Part shown: positions 1-7,396 of the stretch, piece after piece
Position numbering within the stretch: position 1 is the stretch's first letter
Layout: each line of letters begins with the position of its first letter
Origin: Chloroflexota bacterium
GTDB lineage: Bacteria; Chloroflexota; Anaerolineae; Anaerolineales; Anaerolineaceae
NCBI GenBank assembly: GCA_021372725.1
Contig: JAJFTV010000072.1
Location: 1 to 46,378, forward strand
DNA: 46,378 nt
Direction: 5' to 3'
The notes under the pieces: model-generated
Seen by the model: the letters and a program-made list of their open reading frames with translations, nothing else
Told to the model about the DNA's origin: nothing
Database searches by the model: none
Made by a program: the position numbers and the translations under genes

Positions 1-1357
1 CTTCCTGAATGGAGCCCTGTTTTTCCTTGATTTCTGCCAGATATCTCATCAGCTTTGCATCAGAAGGGAATTTATCCAAGAGAATAACCGCAGCTTGCTC
101 GGCGTGTTCCAGATCATTTACCTGCAAGAATTTTTCAACAATATTGTCATAATCCATTTTGAGCAGATATTTTGGATCCCGCTCTGCGACATTGTCTGAA
201 AGATGGCTTTTTAGGTCGGAGACAATTTGCTCTGCCAAAGCATCGGTTTCATCATCTTTTTTATTGTTGAAAGCATCCTGATATTTCTGTATCAAAGCAA
301 ACGGAGAATGCTGGGCAGCCTGTACCGATACAGGAAATTCCCGATGACCGGAAAGGCTCCATAATTCTTCCATCAATGGCTGGGTGTCAAAGTCGTTTTT
401 CCGCAAGTTTTCCAGGGAATTTTGAAAATCGATAATCCCATCCCAATTTTCAAGGACTTGTGCTTTTTGTAAAAATACTCCTGCTTTCCAGGCATTTTGA
501 GCATTTTCAAGTTCATTCCAGACACGCTCACCCTCCTCCTTTTTTCCAGCGAATTGCAGAAGGGATAAGTGATAATAACCATTGGCAATGGCGTAAATTT
601 CATCCAGTGAATGATTGATCTCTGTTTGTGACGATGTAAAATCATCGTCATGAGCCAACAGTTGCTCGGATAAAAAACTGACAACTTCCTTTTTGTCGTG
701 CTGGAACAAATATCTCAGAACAATCAATCTGGCAGCTAATGAAATTTTCGTCAAAAATTTCATTAGCTGCTGTACCAATATTTCGTTTTCAAAATAATAG
801 CTGCAATAAATAAATCCACACATTTGCAGCACTTCTCTATCTTCGAAGTGCCCCCCCAACATCTGTACCAGTTCCCAAGGATCAATCAACAAATGGGACA
901 TGTAAATCAGGCTTGACCGAAAAAACGGCAATCTGTCATGAACAAATGACGATGTGCCAATTCCCAGCAGTTGCCTGAATTCCTCCCACCCGGCGTCATT
1001 TACAATCCCCACCAGCTCTTCAGCCCAGGCTCCAGTGATCGCAAATTTTACAGGATCCGAGAGTAGGTCGAACGAACTGTAACTATCCAGAGGTGTTCGC
1101 GATAATTGGGCTAAAAGCAGATTTTGTGCATCCACCCGAAGGTCAGGAAGCAATTCTTCCTGTTTGATCAAACAAATTCGTGCCAGGCTGCCCAAACGCC
1201 AGCTCTCTGAATTGAAACCGGAATCTAAAATGGAACTTACAAAAGGCTTGTATTCAAAGCTTTTTTTTGCCAATTCATTTTGCACAATTGGCCAAAGAAT
1301 ATTTCCCGCTTTATCCGGAAAATATTCTTTCAGATGTTCCACAACAGATGGCAGCAT
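1..1357 (-). CDS. Large helical-repeat (TPR-like) protein, partial
   Basis: An uninterrupted reading frame of about 452 codons runs from ATG 1357 off the left edge, so the C-terminus is missing. I do not recognise a named family. No signal peptide or membrane segment is visible. The protein reads as Leu-rich helices, and its last visible part (about residues 400-452) has the alternating helix pattern of tetratricopeptide repeats. It starts 22 bases after the stop of the two-helix membrane protein upstream, with only a weak GAAAGA ribosome site, so the two genes are probably co-transcribed from the sigma-54-type promoter at 1739-1757. That makes it a likely output of the sigma-54 module. The frame also stays open upstream of 1357, so a slightly earlier non-ATG start is possible. 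The function is unknown; a scaffold or interaction role is inference from the repeat-like helices. Confidence 0.8.
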   Translation of the reverse strand, partial: MLPSVVEHLKEYFPDKAGNILWPIVQNELAKKSFEYKPFVSSILDSGFNSESWRLGSLARICLIKQEELLPDLRVDAQNLLLAQLSRTPLDSYSSFDLLSDPVKFAITGAWAEELVGIVNDAGWEEFRQLLGIGTSSFVHDRLPFFRSSLIYMSHLLIDPWELVQMLGGHFEDREVLQMCGFIYCSYYFENEILVQQLMKFLTKISLAARLIVLRYLFQHDKKEVVSFLSEQLLAHDDDFTSSQTEINHSLDEIYAIANGYYHLSLLQFAGKKEEGERVWNELENAQNAWKAGVFLQKAQVLENWDGIIDFQNSLENLRKNDFDTQPLMEELWSLSGHREFPVSVQAAQHSPFALIQKYQDAFNNKKDDETDALAEQIVSDLKSHLSDNVAERDPKYLLKMDYDNIVEKFLQVNDLEHAEQAAVILLDKFPSDAKLMRYLAEIKEKQGSIQE

Positions 1358-1379
1358 TACATTGATCTTTCGCGATAGT

Positions 1380-1703
1380 TTAATAGATCTTCTGAAGCAG
1401 GAAGTAAGCGACAACAACCAGTCCCATTCCCAGTAGCATTAACGTCAAGCCAATCCCTCTGGTTGTTTTGATGAGTTCGTTTAGTGAATTGAGGAGCAGA
1501 GAGGCATTCCCAACCAATCCTGAAATGTCATCACTAATCCCCTTTCTTGCTAATTTGCTGGTTTCCTCTGCCAGAACGCGGAAATCATCATTCAATACTC
1601 TGGACACCAAAATGAAAACTCCAGCTCCCAAAGACACGATCCCGACAAAGAATATGCAAATTGTCATGGTCAGCATAACATCGTTCATGGTCATTGAAAC
1701 CAT
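1380..1703 (-). CDS. Small two-helix membrane protein, sigma-54 target candidate
   Basis: This 107-residue protein has one hydrophobic helix near the N-terminus (about residues 8-32) and one at the C-terminus (about 85-104). They flank a polar, probably helical segment of about 50 residues that contains a stretch of paired Leu/Asn positions. The frame is open from an earlier ATG at 1727. ATG 1703 is preferred because AGGAGG lies eight bases before it, the best ribosome site in this cluster. I do not recognise a family; DUF948-like proteins have a different layout. A sigma-54-type -24/-12 promoter lies immediately upstream (1739-1757), and the helical-repeat gene follows after 22 bases. The context suggests an inner-membrane component switched on by the adjacent kinase/activator pair. 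That role is inference. Confidence 0.75.
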   Translation of the reverse strand: MVSMTMNDVMLTMTICIFFVGIVSLGAGVFILVSRVLNDDFRVLAEETSKLARKGISDDISGLVGNASLLLNSLNELIKTTRGIGLTLMLLGMGLVVVAYFLLQKIY

Positions 1704-1738
1704 AATAAATTCCTCCTGAAAGTGCATTCAAGAGGAGT

Positions 1739-1757
1739 ATTGCAATATTTATGCCAA
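1739..1757 (-). promoter_or_regulatory. Sigma-54 (-24/-12) promoter for the membrane-protein/repeat-protein genes
   Basis: Read on the minus strand, the site is TTGGCATAAATATTGCAAT. The invariant GG (1755-1754) and GC (1743-1742) are exactly ten bases apart, as sigma-54 requires. The flanking TGGCA and TTGCA blocks match the consensus. A start about 12 bases beyond the GC would fall near 1730, giving a leader of about 27 bases that contains the AGGAGG of the 1703 start. It lies in the gap between the activator gene and the membrane-protein gene. Confidence 0.75.
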
Positions 1758-1778
1758 TCTATTTAGGGTGTGGAACGT

Positions 1779-2951
1779 TTAGCTATCCTGAAAAACATAG
1801 CCGGGAAGATGGCCTAAATCCAAAACCGGGTCATCACAAAAGAGCATTGCCCGTTCAATGGCATTGCTCAATTCACGAATGTTCCCCGGCCAGTTGTACG
1901 ATTTTAATGCGTCCATGGCCATGGGCGAGATATCGATAATATTCAATCCCATTTGCATATTGAATTTACGAATGAAATACCCCACCAGTTCAGGGATATC
2001 CTCTTTCCGGTCACGAAGATTGGGAACATGAATATCGACCACATTCAGTCTGTAGAACAGATCCTGACGAAATTCACCCTCTGCGACCATTTTTTTAAGG
2101 TCTCTATTGGAGGCTGCCAGTATTTGAACGTCAACCTTGATTAATTTGGCGCCCCCTACCCGAAAAAATGCCTTTTCTTCAATGGCTCTTAAAAGTTTTA
2201 CCTGGATATCCAATGGCATGGAAGAAATTTCATCCAGAAACAAGATTCCGCCATCGGCCTGTTCCATTAACCCGAGTTTTCGTTTGTTCGCGCTCGTAAA
2301 AGCGCCTTCATCATGCCCAAATAATTCGGATTCGAAGATGGTGGGCTGGATGGCCGCGCAATTCACCCCGATAAAGGGATTGGCAGCCCGTGGTCCCTGG
2401 GCATGGATATATTTTGCGACAATTTCTTTTCCAGATCCTGATTCTCCTGTTATCAATACAGATATGGAAGTTTTTGCGGTTCTTTTGGCCTGATTGATCA
2501 CCTGATTAAATTCTGGAGAGGATCCCAATATAAATTTCAGATCCTCTTGTTGAGCTTTTCGATATTGGGCAACCTCCCGTCTGAGCAGGACGATCTCTTC
2601 AGCCTTTTGCAGAGCTTGTTGCAGTCTGCTGAACTCAAACGGTTTGCTGATGAAATCCAGGGCTCCATTTCTCATTGCATCCACCGCGATTTGAATATCA
2701 TCAGAGGCAGTCAGTAAAATACACGGAGGCCGGTAAGGTAATTGGGCAATATCATACAATAAATCTGTCCCATTCCCATCCGGAAGGAAGACATCCAATA
2801 GAACAATGTCAATCGGTTCTGTTTTTAGACAGGCCCTTGCTTTTTGAAATGTTTCACAAAGTACCAGTTCATAATTTTTTGTGAGGAGAAATTCGCTGAT
2901 CGTTTTACGGGCATTTTCCTCATCTTCAACAATCATTATTGTGATACTCAA
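1779..2951 (-). CDS. Sigma-54 activator response regulator lacking an HTH domain
   Basis: The 390-residue protein has an N-terminal receiver domain (acidic pair near residues 9-10, phospho-acceptor Asp about 53, Lys in the SKPF motif) and a sigma-54 AAA+ ATPase domain. The latter shows Walker A GESGSGKE (about 169-176), GAFTSA (about 216-221), Walker B with ILFLDE (about 235-240) and an arginine-finger region. It stops shortly after the AAA+ lid; the Fis-type helix-turn-helix expected at the C-terminus is absent, and no such domain follows in the next 70 bases. The usual GAFTGA loop reads GAFTSA. Start choice: TTG 2951, which overlaps the kinase stop as TTGA and has GGAG eight bases upstream; it gives the normal short N-terminus. 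The function is to remodel sigma-54 polymerase when phosphorylated, probably from solution, as proposed for chlamydial CtcC and epsilonproteobacterial FlgR. Confidence 0.92.
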   Translation of the reverse strand: MSITIMIVEDEENARKTISEFLLTKNYELVLCETFQKARACLKTEPIDIVLLDVFLPDGNGTDLLYDIAQLPYRPPCILLTASDDIQIAVDAMRNGALDFISKPFEFSRLQQALQKAEEIVLLRREVAQYRKAQQEDLKFILGSSPEFNQVINQAKRTAKTSISVLITGESGSGKEIVAKYIHAQGPRAANPFIGVNCAAIQPTIFESELFGHDEGAFTSANKRKLGLMEQADGGILFLDEISSMPLDIQVKLLRAIEEKAFFRVGGAKLIKVDVQILAASNRDLKKMVAEGEFRQDLFYRLNVVDIHVPNLRDRKEDIPELVGYFIRKFNMQMGLNIIDISPMAMDALKSYNWPGNIRELSNAIERAMLFCDDPVLDLGHLPGYVFQDS

Positions 2952-4561
2952 TGAATATTCTCCGTTTGCAATGGAAATCGGACAGTAAATACGCAACCTA
3001 TATTGAAGGATTCTGCCTGGATTGTACCATGCAGTGCGGTAACCATGTGTTTGGTAATTGCCAAACCAAGCCCGGTACCTTTATTTTTTGTCGTTTTGAA
3101 AGGCTGAAATATTTTTTCAAGCCATTCTTCTGACATTCCTGGTCCGGTATCAGATACCGCAACTTCCACCAGTGGTTTTTCGGGATCGTCTTCATTCCTG
3201 GTAATCTTTATCGACAAGGTACCGCCGGTTTTTTCCATTGCATCCACTGCATTGTTAATCAGATTTGTAAAAATTTGATCGATCATCCGCACATCGCCCT
3301 CGATCATCAGCGGTGTCTCCGGAAATAGTGGATTGGATTCAATATTCAGACGTTCAAACCGTGGTCGCCATCGATCCAGAATGCCAGATAACTGTGAAAC
3401 GATGTTGATCGACTTTAAAGTCGGCTCTACCGGGCGGGAAAAAGATAAAATAGATTCCGTCAGGTCTTTCAGGCGGCAGCAATCGTTATAAATTCTGTTG
3501 ACCAGTTCATAGTTCCGATCCTCTTCAGTTGTCCAGGATTGCATCAATTGAACTGCCAGATAGATGTTATTGATGGGGTTCTTCACTTCATGTGAAAAAA
3601 TGGATGCAAGACTACCCAACGCAGCGCGTTGTTCGAGATGTTGAACTTTTATCCTGTTTTGTTCATTCTCACTCTCATCCGATATTAATATCAGAATACC
3701 TCGCAAATTTTCCTTTTCACTGATGATCGGTAAAGCTCGAATATGAGCCGAAAATGCCTGTCCGTTGCGTTGGTGAAGTGAGACAATACCCAATTCATGT
3801 GTCTCAATTCCCTCCAGAGCAACCTCAAGTGCTTCAATTAATCCATCTGCTCCAATCAATACATCCGTCACCGGCCTTCTCTCGATCTCTTTAAAGGAGT
3901 AACCAAGGATCTGTTCGGCAGTTTGATTAATTTCGATTACGCGTAAATTCCTGTCAACGATGATGACTGCATCTTTGGTCTGTTGAAAAACCAGTGCCAG
4001 GATTTCGTTTTTACCAGAAAGGATTTCATTCTGGTTCTTCAAAAACATTTCGTAAATATATTTTTGAAGAAGCGAGCTAATCAATCCGCTGATCACCTCG
4101 AGACGTTTTGAAACCACCAGCAAATCATCCGCTTGAAAACCACCAGCAGATATTAATCCCAGTAAACCCTCACCTTGCGTCAATCTTGATGTGAAAAGAT
4201 ATTTCAGCCCTAAATCCTGGGCATAGCTTTGCAGTCTGGTATTCACCGGCTCCCCACAGTTCCAAAGAGTGATATTTCCGGTAAAGGCTACTTCCTCAAG
4301 GTTTACGGATTTGGGAAATAGTTTTTCTTTTTCAATGGATGCAAGTTTTGTAAACCCAAGATTATCCGCCCTGGCATGATAAATACACAACGAATCAACC
4401 TCTGCAAATTTCTTTGCTTTTTGCAGAAATTCTTTCAGAATGGCATGGATATCTTTATTGGAATTGAAACGCAATAGTTCGGCGAAATCACCAAGCAGTT
4501 TTTCTTCATCCTTACAAGAAATTCCTTTTGATGTTTCTACCAGTCCGTCTGCATTTCTCAT
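2948..4561 (-). CDS. Soluble GAF-PAS sensor histidine kinase (NtrB/AtoS-like)
   Basis: The 537-residue protein has no membrane segment. An N-terminal GAF-like region (about 25-170) is followed by a PAS domain (about 188-305), a HisKA dimerisation helix with the phospho-accepting His324 in SHEVKNP, and a HATPase domain. The latter has an N-box (NLINNAVDA), a G1 box (DTGPGM) and a G2 box (GTGLGL). It would phosphorylate the activator encoded directly downstream, with which it overlaps by four bases. The cytoplasmic sensor part implies an internal signal such as redox state or a metabolite; which one cannot be read from the sequence. It begins 25 bases after the rpoN stop. No clear Shine-Dalgarno sequence precedes ATG 4561, so translation may be coupled to rpoN or weak. 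Confidence 0.93.
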   Translation of the reverse strand: MRNADGLVETSKGISCKDEEKLLGDFAELLRFNSNKDIHAILKEFLQKAKKFAEVDSLCIYHARADNLGFTKLASIEKEKLFPKSVNLEEVAFTGNITLWNCGEPVNTRLQSYAQDLGLKYLFTSRLTQGEGLLGLISAGGFQADDLLVVSKRLEVISGLISSLLQKYIYEMFLKNQNEILSGKNEILALVFQQTKDAVIIVDRNLRVIEINQTAEQILGYSFKEIERRPVTDVLIGADGLIEALEVALEGIETHELGIVSLHQRNGQAFSAHIRALPIISEKENLRGILILISDESENEQNRIKVQHLEQRAALGSLASIFSHEVKNPINNIYLAVQLMQSWTTEEDRNYELVNRIYNDCCRLKDLTESILSFSRPVEPTLKSINIVSQLSGILDRWRPRFERLNIESNPLFPETPLMIEGDVRMIDQIFTNLINNAVDAMEKTGGTLSIKITRNEDDPEKPLVEVAVSDTGPGMSEEWLEKIFQPFKTTKNKGTGLGLAITKHMVTALHGTIQAESFNIGCVFTVRFPLQTENIH

Positions 4562-4586
4562 ATTAATGAATAGCCCGTTTGAAAAT

Positions 4587-5990
4587 TTATGTAATCATGC
4601 GCCGTAAATGTGCCGGAAGAATTCCTTCCATTGCCCGGTATTTGGCTACAGTCCTTCTGGCGACAAAATGTCCGCGCGCTTCCAGCAATTTTACCAGTTT
4701 CGCATCACTTAAAGGACGTGTTTCACTGGATATGATTTCTCGCATTATAGTCCGAATATTGAGACTGCGGTCAAAAAAAGATGCCAAGGGAATGATTTGT
4801 TTGGTTGGAAGTTGTACTGTTTTATTGGCAACTGCTCTTGATATTGTGGATTCGTGCACATCCAGCTCGACCGATAATTGCACACGCGTAATCGGTTCAA
4901 TATATTTTGGCCCCTTTACAATGAAATCCCTCTGCAATTTTACCAAATGAAACATGAGCCGCTGCATGGTATGATTTCGCTGCTGTAAACACTTTACGAA
5001 CAATGACGCCCGCTCCAGATCCTCTTTCCAGATATCTTTTTGTTCCTCATCGGCACTCTTTACAGCCTTCCTGAAAAGAGGATTTACGCGCAGTGTTCCA
5101 CCTAGTGGCATAATGATCTCAACGATTAGCGGCTGGGCAGGATCATCGTTCAAATAATTGATGATGATATCCGGCCTGTGATATACCTGGGTCGTAGAAA
5201 CTGACGGGCTACGCACATCTCCCCAATATGATCGCCCTGGAAATGGGTTTAAGTTTTCGCTGATAAAACTGACAGCCAGATGAACATCTGCAACAGAGCA
5301 GTTATAACGATGCGCTATCTCATTGAACTGACGTTTACTCAATAAGTCCATGGCCTCGTTGACGATGAGAGTTGCCAATGCAGGAACCGCTTGCGTTTCT
5401 GATAAAATTTCAATTTGAATCTGCAAGGCTTCGCGTGGATTCAAAGAACCCACGCCTAATGGATCTGCTTTCTGGATTATCCTTCGAATCCCGTTGATTT
5501 TCGCCAGTGGGACATGAAAATACTGCGCGAGTTCTAACGGATCCACTGTAAGGAAACCATCATCATCAAGATTGGCAAGCAGAAAAACGGCATATTGTCT
5601 GTCTTCTTCAGCCAGATCCGGTAATATCTGCTTAAGGACATAAGTGGGCAAATCTTCTGTGATAGGCGAATAATCGTGCCCATCCAGATAATCATCTTCC
5701 TGCTGGTCAGAATGAGGCGTGAAATCATCTTTTGGAGAAATGAATACTACAGGATCTTCAGGATTTGATTCCTTGGGAATACTGCAGACAGGGCAATTCT
5801 CCCGCTCCTGAAGCAGCCTTCCGCAAGTTGGACAGCGCCGTTCATCCCGCAGTTCCAGTGCCGGATTGGATGAAAGCTCCGATTCAATTTCCTGTTTAAT
5901 CTCATCGATTGTCATTTGAAGCAAAGTCATCGTCTGCGCAAGATGAGCAGTTGTTAAGGGTCTGATTTCCTGACTGGTTCGCTGTAGCAT
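4587..5990 (-). CDS. rpoN: RNA polymerase sigma-54 factor with a zinc-ribbon-like insert
   Basis: The 467-residue protein has the sigma-54 layout. There is a Gln/Leu-rich region I (about 15-46, ending in SNPALE), a short acidic region II, the core-binding domain, a helix-turn-helix (about 365-400), and the RpoN box ARRTVAKYR at 444-452, which reads the -24 element. Region II holds CPTC (53-56) and CPVC (66-69), a spacing typical of a small zinc ribbon; I do not know this from the classical enterobacterial protein. The gene opens an operon with the kinase and activator. Two overlapping promoters precede it: a sigma-70 type and a sigma-54 type, which suggests autoregulation. The ribosome site is AGAGGA, about seven bases before ATG 5990. 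Confidence 0.96.
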   Translation of the reverse strand: MLQRTSQEIRPLTTAHLAQTMTLLQMTIDEIKQEIESELSSNPALELRDERRCPTCGRLLQERENCPVCSIPKESNPEDPVVFISPKDDFTPHSDQQEDDYLDGHDYSPITEDLPTYVLKQILPDLAEEDRQYAVFLLANLDDDGFLTVDPLELAQYFHVPLAKINGIRRIIQKADPLGVGSLNPREALQIQIEILSETQAVPALATLIVNEAMDLLSKRQFNEIAHRYNCSVADVHLAVSFISENLNPFPGRSYWGDVRSPSVSTTQVYHRPDIIINYLNDDPAQPLIVEIIMPLGGTLRVNPLFRKAVKSADEEQKDIWKEDLERASLFVKCLQQRNHTMQRLMFHLVKLQRDFIVKGPKYIEPITRVQLSVELDVHESTISRAVANKTVQLPTKQIIPLASFFDRSLNIRTIMREIISSETRPLSDAKLVKLLEARGHFVARRTVAKYRAMEGILPAHLRRMIT

Positions 5991-6010
5991 AAGAAATTCC
6001 TCTTACAAAT

Positions 6011-6039
6011 AGTATATTCTCTTGACGACTAGGATGCAA
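6011..6039 (-). promoter_or_regulatory. Sigma-70 promoter of rpoN
   Basis: On the minus strand TTGCAT (6039-6034) and TATACT (6016-6011) are separated by exactly 17 bases, a strong housekeeping promoter. Transcription would start near 6004, about 14 bases before the rpoN ATG. The -35 hexamer is the same TTGCAT that forms the -12 element of the sigma-54-type promoter at 6034-6051. Confidence 0.7.
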
Positions 6040-6051
6040 GTTACATGCCAT
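6034..6051 (-). promoter_or_regulatory. Sigma-54 (-24/-12) promoter of rpoN
   Basis: On the minus strand the site reads ATGGCATGTAACTTGCAT. GG (6049-6048) and GC (6037-6036) are ten bases apart, and both the TGGCA and TTGCA blocks match the sigma-54 consensus. The predicted start near 6024 gives a leader of about 34 bases to the rpoN ATG. The site overlaps the sigma-70 promoter, so polymerase bound with sigma-54 would exclude sigma-70 polymerase. Confidence 0.7.
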
Positions 6052-6130
6052 TCAGTATTTTCCATTTTTGCAAACATGCTAAGGGTGTTATTCTCTACTT
6101 CCTGTTTTGGTTGCTTTGACCTTCTCACAT

Positions 6131-6162
6131 TTGACTTACTAACCGTAAAAATAAGGTAAGAT
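6131..6162 (+). promoter_or_regulatory. Possible promoter of the aminotransferase-hflX pair
   Basis: TTGACT (6131-6136) is followed by TAAGAT (6157-6162), but the 20-base spacing is long. It is the best candidate between the divergent rpoN and aminotransferase genes. The gene itself has a clear AGGAG site at about 6191. Confidence 0.35.
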
Positions 6163-6205
6163 TACCGTATCAGAAATAATCAATCTTTTTAGGAGCAATT
6201 GAAAA

Positions 6206-7390
6206 ATGTCTCTTGATTTCGTTAAACCTGCCGAACGAATCTCTGCATTTAAACCATATTTCTTTTCAATACTGGGGAAAAAAATCAAGGACCTCCAATC
6301 TCATGGCCTTGATGTAATCAGACTGGATATGGGTTCACCCGATCTTCCACCTGCGGATTTTATTATTGAGGCCATGGTCCAATCGGCCCGTTCCGCTGAC
6401 TCACATGGTTATACTGCTTATGGGGGTATTCCCTTATTCCGTGAAGCAGTCGCCAAATATTATTTGAATCGGTTTAATGTAAAACTTGATCCCGTCAATG
6501 AAGTACTCGGGTTGATTGGCTCCAAGGAAGGACTGTTTGATTTACCCGTTGTACTGGCAAACATGGGAGATGTGATATTAATTCCAGACCCCGGATATCC
6601 GGTTTATCAATCCGGGGCCGAACTCGTTGGGGCAGAAATTCACTACGTTCCACTGGTTGCCGAAAATAATTTTCTCCCGGATCTAAAAGCAATCCCACCC
6701 AAGATTGCCTATCGGGCAAAAATTATGTGGATTAATTATCCCAACAACCCAACCGGAGCCGTCGCACCGATTGAATTCTTCGAAGAAGTGGTTGAATTCG
6801 GGCGAAAACATGAAATTGTGATTGCACATGACGCCCCTTATACAGAAATTTGCTATGACGGGTATGTCGCGCCCAGCATACTACAGGTACCGGATAGCAA
6901 AGATGTGGTTGTAGAATTCAACTCGTTATCCAAGGCCTATAATATGGGCGGCTGGCGATTGGGTATGGTTTGTGGTAATCCCAAGGTGCTTAAACTTTTA
7001 CAAACATACAAAAGCCAGATGGATAACTCTCATTTTGCTCCAATTCAAATTGCAGGGGCCACGGCCCTGACCGGTGACCAAAACTGGTTGATCAATCGGA
7101 ATGAAATCTATAAAGAGCGTCGCGATATTATTTTAGAGACTTTAAGAAACCTGGGCTTCCAAGTGAACACGCCCCCTTCCACAATCTACCTGTGGGCTCG
7201 AATCCCCTCTCGTTTTGAGGACTGTATCGAGTTTTGCGATCGACTATTGAGGGAGACCGGCGTTTCCATGACACCTGGTACCGTCTTCGGGGAGTACGGT
7301 AAAGGATATGTACGTATTTCCCTGGGTATCGCAACGGACCGTGTTCGTGTTGCGATGGAACGACTAACTGACTGGATGAAAAAGCAGTAA
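6206..7390 (+). CDS. Class I/II PLP-dependent aminotransferase (DapL/AspC-like)
   Basis: The 394-residue protein has the fold-type I signature. GYTAYGG (about 69-74) binds substrate, NYPNNPTGA (about 177-185) and the D209-x-x-Y212 pair hold the cofactor, and SLSKAYNMGGWRLG carries Lys243, the Schiff-base residue. An Arg near residue 373 (YVRISLG) binds the substrate carboxylate. It resembles the group containing LL-diaminopimelate aminotransferase and aspartate/alanine aminotransferases, so amino-acid or lysine/cell-wall precursor synthesis is likely. The exact substrate cannot be fixed from sequence alone. The start at ATG 6206 has AGGAG about ten bases upstream. hflX follows after six bases, so the two are co-transcribed. 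Confidence 0.88.
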   Translation: MSLDFVKPAERISAFKPYFFSILGKKIKDLQSHGLDVIRLDMGSPDLPPADFIIEAMVQSARSADSHGYTAYGGIPLFREAVAKYYLNRFNVKLDPVNEVLGLIGSKEGLFDLPVVLANMGDVILIPDPGYPVYQSGAELVGAEIHYVPLVAENNFLPDLKAIPPKIAYRAKIMWINYPNNPTGAVAPIEFFEEVVEFGRKHEIVIAHDAPYTEICYDGYVAPSILQVPDSKDVVVEFNSLSKAYNMGGWRLGMVCGNPKVLKLLQTYKSQMDNSHFAPIQIAGATALTGDQNWLINRNEIYKERRDIILETLRNLGFQVNTPPSTIYLWARIPSRFEDCIEFCDRLLRETGVSMTPGTVFGEYGKGYVRISLGIATDRVRVAMERLTDWMKKQ

Positions 7391-7396
7391 ACAGGA

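Noticed and set aside
4579..4950. Plus-strand frame of 123 codons opposite rpoN
   Set aside because: Shadow of rpoN, with no ribosome site or family resemblance.
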